This document shows positions 7,118-13,821 of a stretch of DNA of 15,799 nucleotides, piece after piece. The notes under the pieces are model-generated. The model saw only the letters and a program-made list of their open reading frames with translations. It was not told the origin of the DNA and did no database searches. Numbering within the stretch: position 1 is the stretch's first letter; each line of letters begins with the position of its first letter. The position numbers were made by a program, and so were the translations under genes. The stretch spans positions 1 to 15,799 of the forward strand of contig JAEZGQ010000191.1 of the NCBI GenBank assembly GCA_023416895.1, in the 5' to 3' direction. This DNA is from Bacillota bacterium (GTDB lineage: Bacteria > Bacillota > Clostridia > Christensenellales > CAG-138).

Positions 7118-7783
7118 TCAAGCAATCCCCATCTTTTGCATCAGGATACGGTGCGACTCCACCTCGGGTATTAGGAAAAAGTGGCCTGTGATCTGCCGCT
7201 CGTCGTCGGAGAAAATGGTTTCGAGCAGTAGAACCGTATCGCCGTACTGCCCGTAGAGCGCCGCGGGCAGGTTCATGATGGCGCCTGCCATGTCGATGAC
7301 GAGGCTCGGAACGGTGCAGTTTACAAAAAGCCCCGTAAGCTCGCTGATGGCGTTGATGTAGGAGCCGCAGAGGATGTTGGCAAGTTCCATGAGAGCGGAT
7401 TGCTGCATTTCGGTAAGAGAGTCGTCGGTACAGGTTTCCTCCATGCCCATCGCGGCAATGACCGCGGCGGTCAAATCGCTCGCGTCCTTCATGGTGAGAA
7501 CGAACAGGATCGAGCCTTTGAGGTCTTCGTTCATGCCCACGAGCATACCTGCAACCAAGTTCTCGGGGCCTCCTAAAAGCTCACAGATGCTGTTGAAATC
7601 GCAGAGCGTGGCGGTTGGCACATTGAGCCCGATGGGGCGGCCGAGCATGGAAGCAAGCGCCGTGGCCGCGTGGCCCGCGCCGATGTTCTCAAGCTCCTTG
7701 AAAAAATCAAGTTGGACGGGAGAAAGATCTTTGATGGTTCCATACCTGCCTTTCAAGCAATCTTGCCGCCGGTTAACAAAAAT
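7118..7783 (-). CDS. cheC: CheY-P phosphatase CheC
   Basis: A CheC/CheX-family phosphatase of 212-226 residues depending on the start. Two pseudo-repeated active sites are intact: E-x2-N in FKELENIGAG near the N-terminus and E-x2-N in LMELANILCGS about 103 residues later. Each is followed by the family's distal proline (NVPTA, TVPSL). It removes phosphate from CheY-P and is enhanced by CheD. The start is unsettled. No in-frame ATG or GTG precedes the domain. The only strong SD, GGGAGG (7791-7796), sits 7 bases before ATT 7783, which I used. TTG 7756 lacks a good SD. TTG 7798 overlaps the SD and lies almost at the predicted transcript start. First gene of the che operon. Confidence 0.93.
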   Translation of the reverse strand: MFVNRRQDCLKGRYGTIKDLSPVQLDFFKELENIGAGHAATALASMLGRPIGLNVPTATLCDFNSICELLGGPENLVAGMLVGMNEDLKGSILFVLTMKDASDLTAAVIAAMGMEETCTDDSLTEMQQSALMELANILCGSYINAISELTGLFVNCTVPSLVIDMAGAIMNLPAALYGQYGDTVLLLETIFSDDERQITGHFFLIPEVESHRILMQKMGIA

Positions 7784-7807
7784 GGGATTTCCTCCCAAAC
7801 AGGTTTC

Positions 7808-7836
7808 ATTATAACGGAAAGCGGCATTTGTGTCAC
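7808..7836 (-). promoter_or_regulatory. Sigma-A promoter of the cheC-cheD-cheY-cheA operon
   Basis: On the minus strand: GTGACA (7831-7836), 17 bases, TATAAT (7808-7813), 11 of 12 consensus matches. Transcription should start near 7801, only a few bases before the GGGAGG at 7791-7796. Confidence 0.8.
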
Positions 7837-7866
7837 TTACAAATATCGTATTTTATCGACAGAACT

Positions 7867-7893
7867 TAAGAATTTTGTCAAAAAAACCGATAA
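7867..7893 (+). promoter_or_regulatory. Sigma-28 (SigD/FliA) flagellar promoter
   Basis: TAAG (7867-7870), exactly 15 bases, ACCGATAA (7886-7893). The known consensus of flagellar sigma-28/SigD is TAAA-N15-GCCGATAA, so 10 of 12 positions match with ideal spacing. It lies 73 bases before the first gene of the late flagellar operon and back-to-back with the che operon promoter. Confidence 0.85.
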
Positions 7894-7966
7894 GTGGGTA
7901 TATCGGGAAGCCACGGATGGTAACCCAAGCGCCCGGGAGGGTGAAAACACTGCAAGGAGGCAGCAT

Positions 7967-9031
7967 ATGAAAATCACAAACGCGAGCGTGGCGCTCAAAA
8001 GCAGCCACGCGCTTGTTGCACAGCGCACGCAAACGCAAAGCCTTACCATGTGGAATACAACGGGCGGCTCGTTGCGCTTAAGCGGCGCGAAGGACGCAGA
8101 TGATACGGAGCGCGCGTTCAAGGTGGAACTTGGAACGCGCCGCTTTTCGGCACTCGGCTTTTCTGTAAAGCGCCTTGCCGCGGCAAAGAACAAGGAAACC
8201 ACGGAAAAGAAAGAATATTCGGACATTCGCTTGCGCCTTCTCGAGGAACTTGTTTACCTCGCAACGGGCAAACGGCTGCGTCTTAAGGACCCTTCCGATG
8301 TGTTCGCAAGTGTCTCGCAAGGAGAAACCGGCGGCGCGCAGCAGCCCCTTGAGCCGCTTCAAGGCTTCGGCATTGTTTTTTCGAGCACCAGCACATATTC
8401 CGAGGCAGAAAGCATGAATTTTTCAGCCACAGGCACCGTCGAGACCGTCGACGGAAGGAGCATTTCCTTTGATATGCGCCTTGCCATGGAGCGCTCGTAT
8501 TACGAGCAGCACAGCCTGGAGATACGCCTTGGCGACGCTGCGCGCACCGTTGACCCGCTCGCCATCAACCTGGGCGGCGGCACAATCGGGCTCACCGGGG
8601 AGAAATTTGCCTTCGACCTCGACGGTGACGGAAAAACGGAGAACATTTCGTTCCTTACCGGTCAGGCGGGCTTTTTGGCACTTGACCGCAACGGCGATGG
8701 AATCATCAATAGCGGACGAGAGCTTTTCGGCACGGAATCGGGCGACGGGTTTAAAGATCTTGCCGTCTACGATGAGGACGGCAACGGCTGGATCGACGAG
8801 TCCGACTCCGTGTTTTCCAAACTCAAGGTGTTTAACATGGCCCCGGATGGGAGCGCGACGCTCATAAGCCTTGGTTCGGCGGGCGTGGGCGCGCTTTATT
8901 TGGGCGCGGTGGATACGGATTTTTCCTTCAAACAAGGGCAGACGCTTCAAGGAGAAATGAAAAAGAGCTCCGTTTACTTAAAAGAAAACGGCACGGCAGG
9001 CACGCTTCACCACATTGACCTTGCCGTGTAA
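7967..9031 (+). CDS. EF-hand/dockerin-like calcium-binding protein of the flagellar operon, unknown role
   Basis: A 354-residue protein without an evident Sec signal or membrane segment. The N-terminal third is basic and mostly helical. Residues about 131-200 look beta-rich. The C-terminal half carries three acidic loops: DLDGDGKTEN (217-226), DRNGDGIINS (240-249) followed by GRELFG, and DEDGNGWIDESD (269-280). The last is a full EF-hand loop with Asp269, Asp271, Asn273, Gly274, Ile276 and Asp280. Calcium binding is thus likely. I recall similar uncharacterised proteins in clostridial genomes but know of no assigned function. ATG 7967 follows AAGGAGG (7954-7960) by 6 bases; the longer in-frame reading starts upstream of the sigma-28 promoter. 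It is the first gene of that operon, 33 bases before the FliK-like gene, suggesting a role in the late flagellum or its export. Confidence 0.85.
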   Translation: MKITNASVALKSSHALVAQRTQTQSLTMWNTTGGSLRLSGAKDADDTERAFKVELGTRRFSALGFSVKRLAAAKNKETTEKKEYSDIRLRLLEELVYLATGKRLRLKDPSDVFASVSQGETGGAQQPLEPLQGFGIVFSSTSTYSEAESMNFSATGTVETVDGRSISFDMRLAMERSYYEQHSLEIRLGDAARTVDPLAINLGGGTIGLTGEKFAFDLDGDGKTENISFLTGQAGFLALDRNGDGIINSGRELFGTESGDGFKDLAVYDEDGNGWIDESDSVFSKLKVFNMAPDGSATLISLGSAGVGALYLGAVDTDFSFKQGQTLQGEMKKSSVYLKENGTAGTLHHIDLAV

Positions 9032-9064
9032 CGCGTAGAAAACCGGAAAGATGGCATACGTGCG

Positions 9065-10906
9065 ATGAGAATCGATCAGGTGGGAATTCAAAAAACGGGC
9101 GGCGTAGAGACGCAAAACGCACAGCCCTCTGCGGCGCTTGAAACGGGCGACGCGCTCACTGCCACCGTACAAAAAGCGGACGGCGGAACCGTCGTGCTCA
9201 AAACGAGCGACGGTAAGCTTCTCAACGCGCGCCTTGCGGAAAATGCTTCCCTCGCACAAAACGACAAGGTGGAGTTTCTTGTAACGCAAAGCGGGAAGGA
9301 TGGGCTGGTACTTCGCATCGTCTATGTGGAGCCGCAAACGGCGGAAGCCGCTTTCAAGGGTTTTTCTAGCGCTGCGGAGAATGCGCTCGCTGAGGCGCTT
9401 TCACAAGCGGGTATTGCGCCGGATTCGCGCACGCTTCAAACGGCGCTTGCATTGATGCGCCAAAACGGGCTTTCTCCTAAGGCAGCGCTCTTTTTTGCGC
9501 TCAACCGTATGGAAGCGACGCCTGAGCGCGTCGCAGCATATCAAGCACTTACGGCAGGGCAGGGGCCGGGTGAGACGCTCTACGAGGTGGCGAAGGCCTT
9601 AAGCTCTGCCCTGGGCGAACCTTTTGCGCAAGGCGCTTCCGAGCAGTCGGACGCAGCGCACCCCGTGCAACAAAACCCAGCCGCACAGCAAAATCCCGTC
9701 GCGCAGGCAAATGGGGCGGGACAAACAACGGCACAAACGCAAACACAAACGGCGGAACGGCTGCCAGTGCAAGCGCAAACAGCGGCGCAGCCGCTCGCGC
9801 AAACGCAAGCATTTGCCCAACAGGCGGAAGGTGTTCCTTCAAACATCGCGCAGACACAGCCGAACGTGATGCCGCAACCGGGCAGCCTAACGCCTGCGGT
9901 CATACAAGTTCCCGCGCAGGCAGAGGAAGCCGCACGAGGCGACCAGCAGCAAACCCAGCCCACTATGCAAGGCGCGCCGCAAAATGAGCTTCCTGTTGCG
10001 GCGCAAAACGGACTGGCTGGGGAGAGCACCTTGCCCGCGCAAAATGAAAGCGGGCAGACGGTTTCCACAAATCTGCCGGAAGCTCACACTTCACAGGTGC
10101 GCCCGCAAGCCAATGAAGCACAAGGCGCGCAAACGCAACCCGTGGCGCGGCAAGAGGAACAGCCTTTGGTACACAACGCAAAGGCTGCGGGCACAACCCC
10201 GCAAGCACCGGCGAAGGAGTCCCTCGGCACCGCGGCGCAGCAACAAGCGGAAGCTGCGCAAGCTCCTTCAGAAATGCTGCATTCGGCTGGGGAAAGCCTG
10301 AAAGAACTCCCCAAGCGAATTTTAGACGTATTTTTGGAGTTGACAGGCAACCAGGGCGGCGAAGATATTAAAAAATTCGTTTCTTCCTCCGGCGGGCGGC
10401 TTGAGGCGCTCAAGTTTATGGCCGAAAAGTACGATGAAGAAAGCGTGCGCACCATGCAGCCACAGCTTGCGCGGGCGCAGGAGCAGGCAAAGCTCGCGCA
10501 GGACGTTACGCGGTTTTTGTGCTACCAGCTTCCCGTGCACAACGGTGAATACGGCACGGCAGAGCTTTATGTATACAAAAAGGCGAGGGGCAAGGGCAAG
10601 ATCGATGCCGATAATGCCTCTGTGCTCATCAGCATCCCTACGGAACGTTTCGGACGTGTGGAAACCCTTCTTCGGACCGAAAACAAAACCCTTACGCTCG
10701 GCTTTTCCGTGGAAAAGGAAAGCGGCGTAGGGGAGCTCAAAGAGGGCGTGCGCGAGCTTCGAAAAACCCTCTCCGCAACAACGCCGTATCATTTGGGAGA
10801 AATGCGGGTTTCTCAACTTGTTGAGCGCACCACCGTGGAAACTGCCGAGGCGGTTTTGACGGGCGGCATAAAAAGAAACGGCACGTCAATCGATGTAAAA
10901 ATATGA
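9065..10906 (+). CDS. FliK-like hook-length/export-control protein (YlqG-like)
   Basis: A 613-residue protein in three parts. Residues 1-190 hold a beta-rich segment (about 28-90: TATVQKADGGTVVLKTSDGK...), then helices. Residues 190-400 are a low-complexity Gln/Ala/Pro/Thr linker. Residues about 415-613 are a folded C-terminal domain; within it about 485-585 resembles the FliK hook domain (QLPVHNGEYGTAELYVYKK... SVLISIPTERFGRVETLL... GVRELRKTL). The layout fits FliK, whose disordered linker acts in substrate switching. The next gene encodes a FlhB C-terminal domain, the natural partner of FliK. This pairing resembles Bacillus ylqG-ylqH, so it may be the accessory paralogue rather than the hook ruler. 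ATG 9065 has only a weak, distant SD (GGAAAG at 9045-9050), suggesting coupling to upstream translation. Confidence 0.78.
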   Translation: MRIDQVGIQKTGGVETQNAQPSAALETGDALTATVQKADGGTVVLKTSDGKLLNARLAENASLAQNDKVEFLVTQSGKDGLVLRIVYVEPQTAEAAFKGFSSAAENALAEALSQAGIAPDSRTLQTALALMRQNGLSPKAALFFALNRMEATPERVAAYQALTAGQGPGETLYEVAKALSSALGEPFAQGASEQSDAAHPVQQNPAAQQNPVAQANGAGQTTAQTQTQTAERLPVQAQTAAQPLAQTQAFAQQAEGVPSNIAQTQPNVMPQPGSLTPAVIQVPAQAEEAARGDQQQTQPTMQGAPQNELPVAAQNGLAGESTLPAQNESGQTVSTNLPEAHTSQVRPQANEAQGAQTQPVARQEEQPLVHNAKAAGTTPQAPAKESLGTAAQQQAEAAQAPSEMLHSAGESLKELPKRILDVFLELTGNQGGEDIKKFVSSSGGRLEALKFMAEKYDEESVRTMQPQLARAQEQAKLAQDVTRFLCYQLPVHNGEYGTAELYVYKKARGKGKIDADNASVLISIPTERFGRVETLLRTENKTLTLGFSVEKESGVGELKEGVRELRKTLSATTPYHLGEMRVSQLVERTTVETAEAVLTGGIKRNGTSIDVKI

Positions 10907-11205
10907 GCGAACGGGAAAAGAAACAGCACGAAATGAGCGCAGCCGCGCTCAAATACGACGCGGAATCGGGCGGCGCACCGCGCGTGGTGGGCATAGGCAA
11001 GGGCTATCTTGCCAAAAAGATGCTCGAGACCGCTAAGGAAAACAGCGTGCCCGTAAAAGAGGACGAGGCGCTCGCAAAAAGCCTTTTAAAGCTCAACATC
11101 GGGGAGGAAATTCCCGAAGAACTCTATCAGGCGGTTGCGGAGGTTCTCGCATTTTTGTACCAGATGGACAAGGGCACTATGAAGCGCCGCAATGAAAAAA
11201 CATAA
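10903..11205 (+). CDS. ylqH: Stand-alone FlhB C-terminal-domain protein (YlqH/FlhB2-like)
   Basis: A 100-residue soluble protein matching the cytoplasmic C-terminal domain of the flagellar export gate FlhB: AAALKYDAESGGAPRVVGIGKGYLAKKM (residues 13-40), then ENSVPVKEDEALAKSLLKLNIGEEIPEELYQAVAEVLAFLYQ. The transmembrane part of FlhB is absent, and so is the NPTH autocleavage motif: residues 9-13 read HEMSA just before AALKYD, where NPTHYAVALKYD would stand. In FlhB this domain contacts FliK during the switch from hook to filament export. ATG 10903 overlaps the stop of the FliK-like gene (ATGA), so the two are translationally coupled. Its role in the family (YlqH in Bacillus) is poorly known. 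Confidence 0.88.
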   Translation: MSEREKKQHEMSAAALKYDAESGGAPRVVGIGKGYLAKKMLETAKENSVPVKEDEALAKSLLKLNIGEEIPEELYQAVAEVLAFLYQMDKGTMKRRNEKT

Positions 11206-11217
11206 AACGAGGAAACG

Positions 11218-12252
11218 ATGGACGGCATTTCGCTGAACGAACTTTATACGCTTTTGGGAACCTCTGCTTATTCGGCGCCGGGCACGTCTTCAGCATCCGG
11301 CAGCGACGCGTTTTCTAAGCTTCTGAGCGCGCAGTTGAGCGGCGGCTCCGTATTTGGCTCGTCCAACGAGGACGAAGGTTTTTTTTCGAGCGATTCCTCT
11401 TCTTCCCTTCTGGGCATGACGGCGCTTCTTTCAGCATTCGGCGGCGATGCGGAGGGGGAAACGGGCCTTGGCGGCGCGCTGCAAAGCTACTGCATGCTTT
11501 TGGGCTCCGGCGTTTCCGGTGCGGGTCTGGCGGCGGCGGTGGCAAGTTTGTCCTCGGCGCTCAAAAACGCGCCAGAGGGGGCACTTGAAAACATCCGAAC
11601 GGCGCTTTTGTCGAGCGACTTTTCGCGAAACGTGCTCCAGCAGGCCAACGACACGCTTTTTTCCTCTAATACTTCCGATGTGAACTATCCATACAACGCC
11701 TCCAAGGCGGTGACCCCGCTTGTAACGAGCGATGAGAGCAACCGAAGCGCTTCGCTCTATGAAAGCGTGATTGCTCAATTTAAAGTGGAAACAAACGCCC
11801 GTTATGCCGTAAACAAGGGCGGCACGGGCGACACCTATTGCAACATTTTCATGTGGGATGTGACCCGCGCGATGGGTGCGGAGATCCCGCACTATGTGGA
11901 TGCACAAACGCTTGAGGCGCGCTACTATCCGGATGTTTCCGGAGCAAAGGAGCTCAACGCAAACGGCATTTACGACTGGCTCTCTAAAATGGGCGGTTCC
12001 TACGGTTGGAAAAAGGTAACGGCCGAGGAAGCACAGGCGCTCGCCAACAAAGGAAGCCCCGTTGTCACCGCGTGGAAAAACACTTCGGGCCATGGGCATG
12101 TGCAGGTCGTGTGCCCGTCAAAGAGTGGGACTTACAACGAAAAGCTCGGTGTAACGGTGGCGCAGGCCGGCAGAAACCTATTCAGCTACGGTTACATTAC
12201 CGATGTTTACAGCGAAAGCCTCAAACAGGTCGTTTATTACGCACACGCGTAA
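11218..12252 (+). CDS. Cysteine peptidase/amidase-like protein with low-complexity N-terminus
   Basis: A 344-residue protein. The first ~155 residues are rich in Ser, Gly, Ala and Leu and look poorly ordered. A compact domain of about residues 175-344 follows. It begins LYESVIAQFKVETNARYAV, then GDTYCNIFMWDVTRAMGAEIP with a likely nucleophile Cys208, and later VVTAWKNTSGHGHVQVV with His292/His294. A Cys early and His late, ahead of a beta strand, with the DV and W motifs, resembles NlpC/P60- or CHAP-like peptidoglycan hydrolases. That assignment is by pattern only. There is no Sec signal peptide, so export through the flagellar type III apparatus is possible. It sits in the slot where a wall-cutting enzyme would be useful, like FlgJ, but is unrelated by eye. 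GAGG lies 5 bases before ATG 11218, 12 bases after the previous gene. Confidence 0.75.
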   Translation: MDGISLNELYTLLGTSAYSAPGTSSASGSDAFSKLLSAQLSGGSVFGSSNEDEGFFSSDSSSSLLGMTALLSAFGGDAEGETGLGGALQSYCMLLGSGVSGAGLAAAVASLSSALKNAPEGALENIRTALLSSDFSRNVLQQANDTLFSSNTSDVNYPYNASKAVTPLVTSDESNRSASLYESVIAQFKVETNARYAVNKGGTGDTYCNIFMWDVTRAMGAEIPHYVDAQTLEARYYPDVSGAKELNANGIYDWLSKMGGSYGWKKVTAEEAQALANKGSPVVTAWKNTSGHGHVQVVCPSKSGTYNEKLGVTVAQAGRNLFSYGYITDVYSESLKQVVYYAHA

Positions 12253-12285
12253 CGCAAAGCATCAAGCAAACAGGAGGAATCCGTC

Positions 12286-12690
12286 ATGTATCCCAATCAG
12301 AATCCGGCAGATACATACAAGCGGCAGGGCGTGCTTACCGCAAACCCGGCGGAGCTCATCGTCATGCTTTACGACGGCGGCATCCGCCAGCTTAGGATTG
12401 GCGTACTCGCCGTGAACAAAAAGGATTTTGAGCGCGCAAACATCTGCTTCCAGAAGGCGCAGCGCATCATCGGCGAGCTGGCGGCGAGCCTTGACATGCG
12501 CTACGAGATATCCAAAGACCTCATGCACCTTTACGAATACATGGTGGAGGAGATCGTAACGGGCAACGAGGAGAAAAACATAGCACGCATCGAGGGCGTA
12601 ACGGCTTTGCTTCTTGATTTGAAGGAAGCGTGGGTGCAGGTGGCAAAAAGCGGCGCGGGCGCGGTGGCGGCCGCAGAGGCGCAAGCATGA
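12286..12690 (+). CDS. fliS: Flagellar export chaperone FliS
   Basis: A 134-residue cytoplasmic helical protein that binds flagellin and keeps it unfolded until export. Hallmarks: the N-terminal YKRQGVLTANPAELIVMLYDGGIRQL (residues 11-36), then helices FERANICFQKAQRIIGELAASLD and DLMHLYEYMVEEIV. Length fits the family, with a short Ala-rich tail (AGAVAAAEAQA). ATG 12286 follows AGGAGG (12272-12277) by 8 bases. The end overlaps the next gene by ATGA. Flagellin and FliD genes, the usual neighbours, are not in this window. Confidence 0.96.
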   Translation: MYPNQNPADTYKRQGVLTANPAELIVMLYDGGIRQLRIGVLAVNKKDFERANICFQKAQRIIGELAASLDMRYEISKDLMHLYEYMVEEIVTGNEEKNIARIEGVTALLLDLKEAWVQVAKSGAGAVAAAEAQA

Positions 12691-13115
12691 CGCGGGCGGA
12701 GGAGCTTTTTAAAAACCGCACCGTGCGCAAGCAGGCGGCCCAAAAGCTATACGAGGAGGCGCTTCGCGGCACACAGGAACTTGAAAAGGGCAATGCCGCA
12801 GCGTACCTCGAAACGCTTATGTCGCGCGAAAAGGTCATGGCGCACATGGACACGCTCGAGGCAAAGTACAAAGTGCTCTTAAAGGATGCCTCCGAAGATG
12901 CGCCGGACGCCGCGATTGTCGCGCTTGAAGGAGAAACCAGAGCCATTCTCGCAAACGTTCTGCGCGAGGACGAGGCCGCCTCCGTAAAAGGCAAGGCATT
13001 TCTTGAGGAGTACCGCGAAAAGCTGAAGGTGCTTCGCGAAAACGGCAAGCAGGTGAAGGGCTACACAAATTTGTACAAACAGACGGACAGCATATATATT
13101 GACAAAAAAAGGTAA
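12687..13115 (+). CDS. FliT/FlgN-like flagellar chaperone
   Basis: A 142-residue, strongly helical, charged protein with long heptad-like stretches (residues 10-65 and 75-125) and the tail GYTNLYKQTDSIYIDKKR. Small helical proteins of this size encoded directly after fliS are usually FliT, the chaperone for the filament cap FliD. The C-terminal pattern of an aromatic followed by 'IDKKR' is also seen in FlgN-type chaperones of hook-associated proteins. I cannot separate these two by eye. ATG 12687 overlaps the fliS stop (ATGA), so the two are translationally coupled. A longer in-frame reading from 12630 lies inside fliS and is unlikely. No terminator is visible after it, so readthrough into cheW is possible. 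Confidence 0.78.
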   Translation: MTRAEELFKNRTVRKQAAQKLYEEALRGTQELEKGNAAAYLETLMSREKVMAHMDTLEAKYKVLLKDASEDAPDAAIVALEGETRAILANVLREDEAASVKGKAFLEEYREKLKVLRENGKQVKGYTNLYKQTDSIYIDKKR

Positions 13116-13235
13116 ATCATGCAAAATCATAAATGGGCGTTAAATCAAGGGAAATCCTAGTCAAAAATAAGCGTTCTCGATCCTGCGGGCGCGAAAATAC
13201 CGTGCAGTTCGCAGGCGGGCGGAAAGGGAGCAGCT

Positions 13236-13727
13236 ATGTCACTTGAGGAAAAAGAGCTTCTTGAACAGGAGGATACCCAGCACGGCAGGTATTTGACCTT
13301 TGCCGTGGGAGATGAGGTGTTCGGCATCGAGATCCGTTATGTTACGGAAATCATCGGCATCCAGCCCATTACAAAGCTGCCTGAGGCCCCTGAGCATATC
13401 AAGGGTGTCATCAATTTACGCGGCAGGATCATTCCTGTGGTGGATGTACGCCTTAAATTTAAAAAGCCCGCTATGGAATACAATGATCGCACCTGTGTGA
13501 TCGTGGTGGAGGCAAATTCCATTGTGGCCGGCCTTATTGTGGACAATGTTGCCGAGGTTGTTTCCATTGCGGACGAGGACGTCGTTCCCCCGCCCGAGTA
13601 CAGCGCTTCGGTACAAAACAGCTACATCAAGGGCATCGGCAAGGCTGACGGAAAAGTGAAGCTGCTTCTTGACTGTGAGAAGCTGTTCCGAGCGGACGAG
13701 GAGAAAGTGCTCCGCGCTGCCGTTTAA
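13236..13727 (+). CDS. cheW: Chemotaxis coupling protein CheW
   Basis: A 163-residue scaffold that links chemoreceptors to CheA. It has the SH3-like CheW fold signatures: GRYLTFAVGDEVFGIEIRYV (residues 17-36), then EHIKGVINLRGRIIPVVDVR (53-72) with the conserved NLRG, VIVVEANSIVAGLIVD, and the second subdomain SYIKGIGKADGKVKLLLDCEKLF. Length is close to the family norm. AAGGGAG (13224-13230) lies 5 bases before ATG 13236. A 120-base gap separates it from the FliT/FlgN-like gene, with only a poor sigma-28-like sequence near 13141-13167. It is followed by a hairpin and then the receptor gene, so it is split from the cheCDYA operon although it works with it. Confidence 0.97.
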   Translation: MSLEEKELLEQEDTQHGRYLTFAVGDEVFGIEIRYVTEIIGIQPITKLPEAPEHIKGVINLRGRIIPVVDVRLKFKKPAMEYNDRTCVIVVEANSIVAGLIVDNVAEVVSIADEDVVPPPEYSASVQNSYIKGIGKADGKVKLLLDCEKLFRADEEKVLRAAV

Positions 13728-13754
13728 CCGGGCCATTTATCGTAAAACATTTTT

Positions 13755-13795
13755 GCCGCATGGCCCAATATGTTTTGGCCATGCGGCAGTTTTGT
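13755..13795 (+). terminator. Terminator or attenuator between cheW and the receptor gene
   Basis: A perfect 11-bp stem, GCCGCATGGCC (13755-13765) with GGCCATGCGGC (13777-13787), an 11-base loop, then AGTTTTGTT. It looks like a rho-independent terminator for cheW. No promoter is visible in the 27 bases between it and the receptor start, so partial readthrough may feed the receptor gene. Confidence 0.8.
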
Positions 13796-13821
13796 TCAAA
13801 AATTATGGAGGGTGGTTTGTC

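Noticed and set aside
7755..7809. Short upstream frame from ATG 7809 ending in a TGA that overlaps TTG 7756 of cheC
   Set aside because: Its ATG overlaps the end of the TATAAT box and lies upstream of the predicted transcript start, so it would not be in the mRNA.
9051..9068. Five-codon mini-ORF (MAYVR) whose TGA overlaps the FliK-like ATG
   Set aside because: The SD-like GGAAAG touches its ATG with no spacing, so initiation there is unlikely; the overlap could be chance.
9580..10068. Cysteine-rich minus-strand frame (162 codons)
   Set aside because: The cysteines are the reverse complement of the GCA/CAA-rich Gln/Ala linker of the FliK-like protein; this is a composition artefact.
13141..13167. 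Sigma-28-like TAAA-N15-GTCAAAAA upstream of cheW
   Set aside because: The -10 half matches the consensus at only 5 of 8 positions; too weak to call a promoter.
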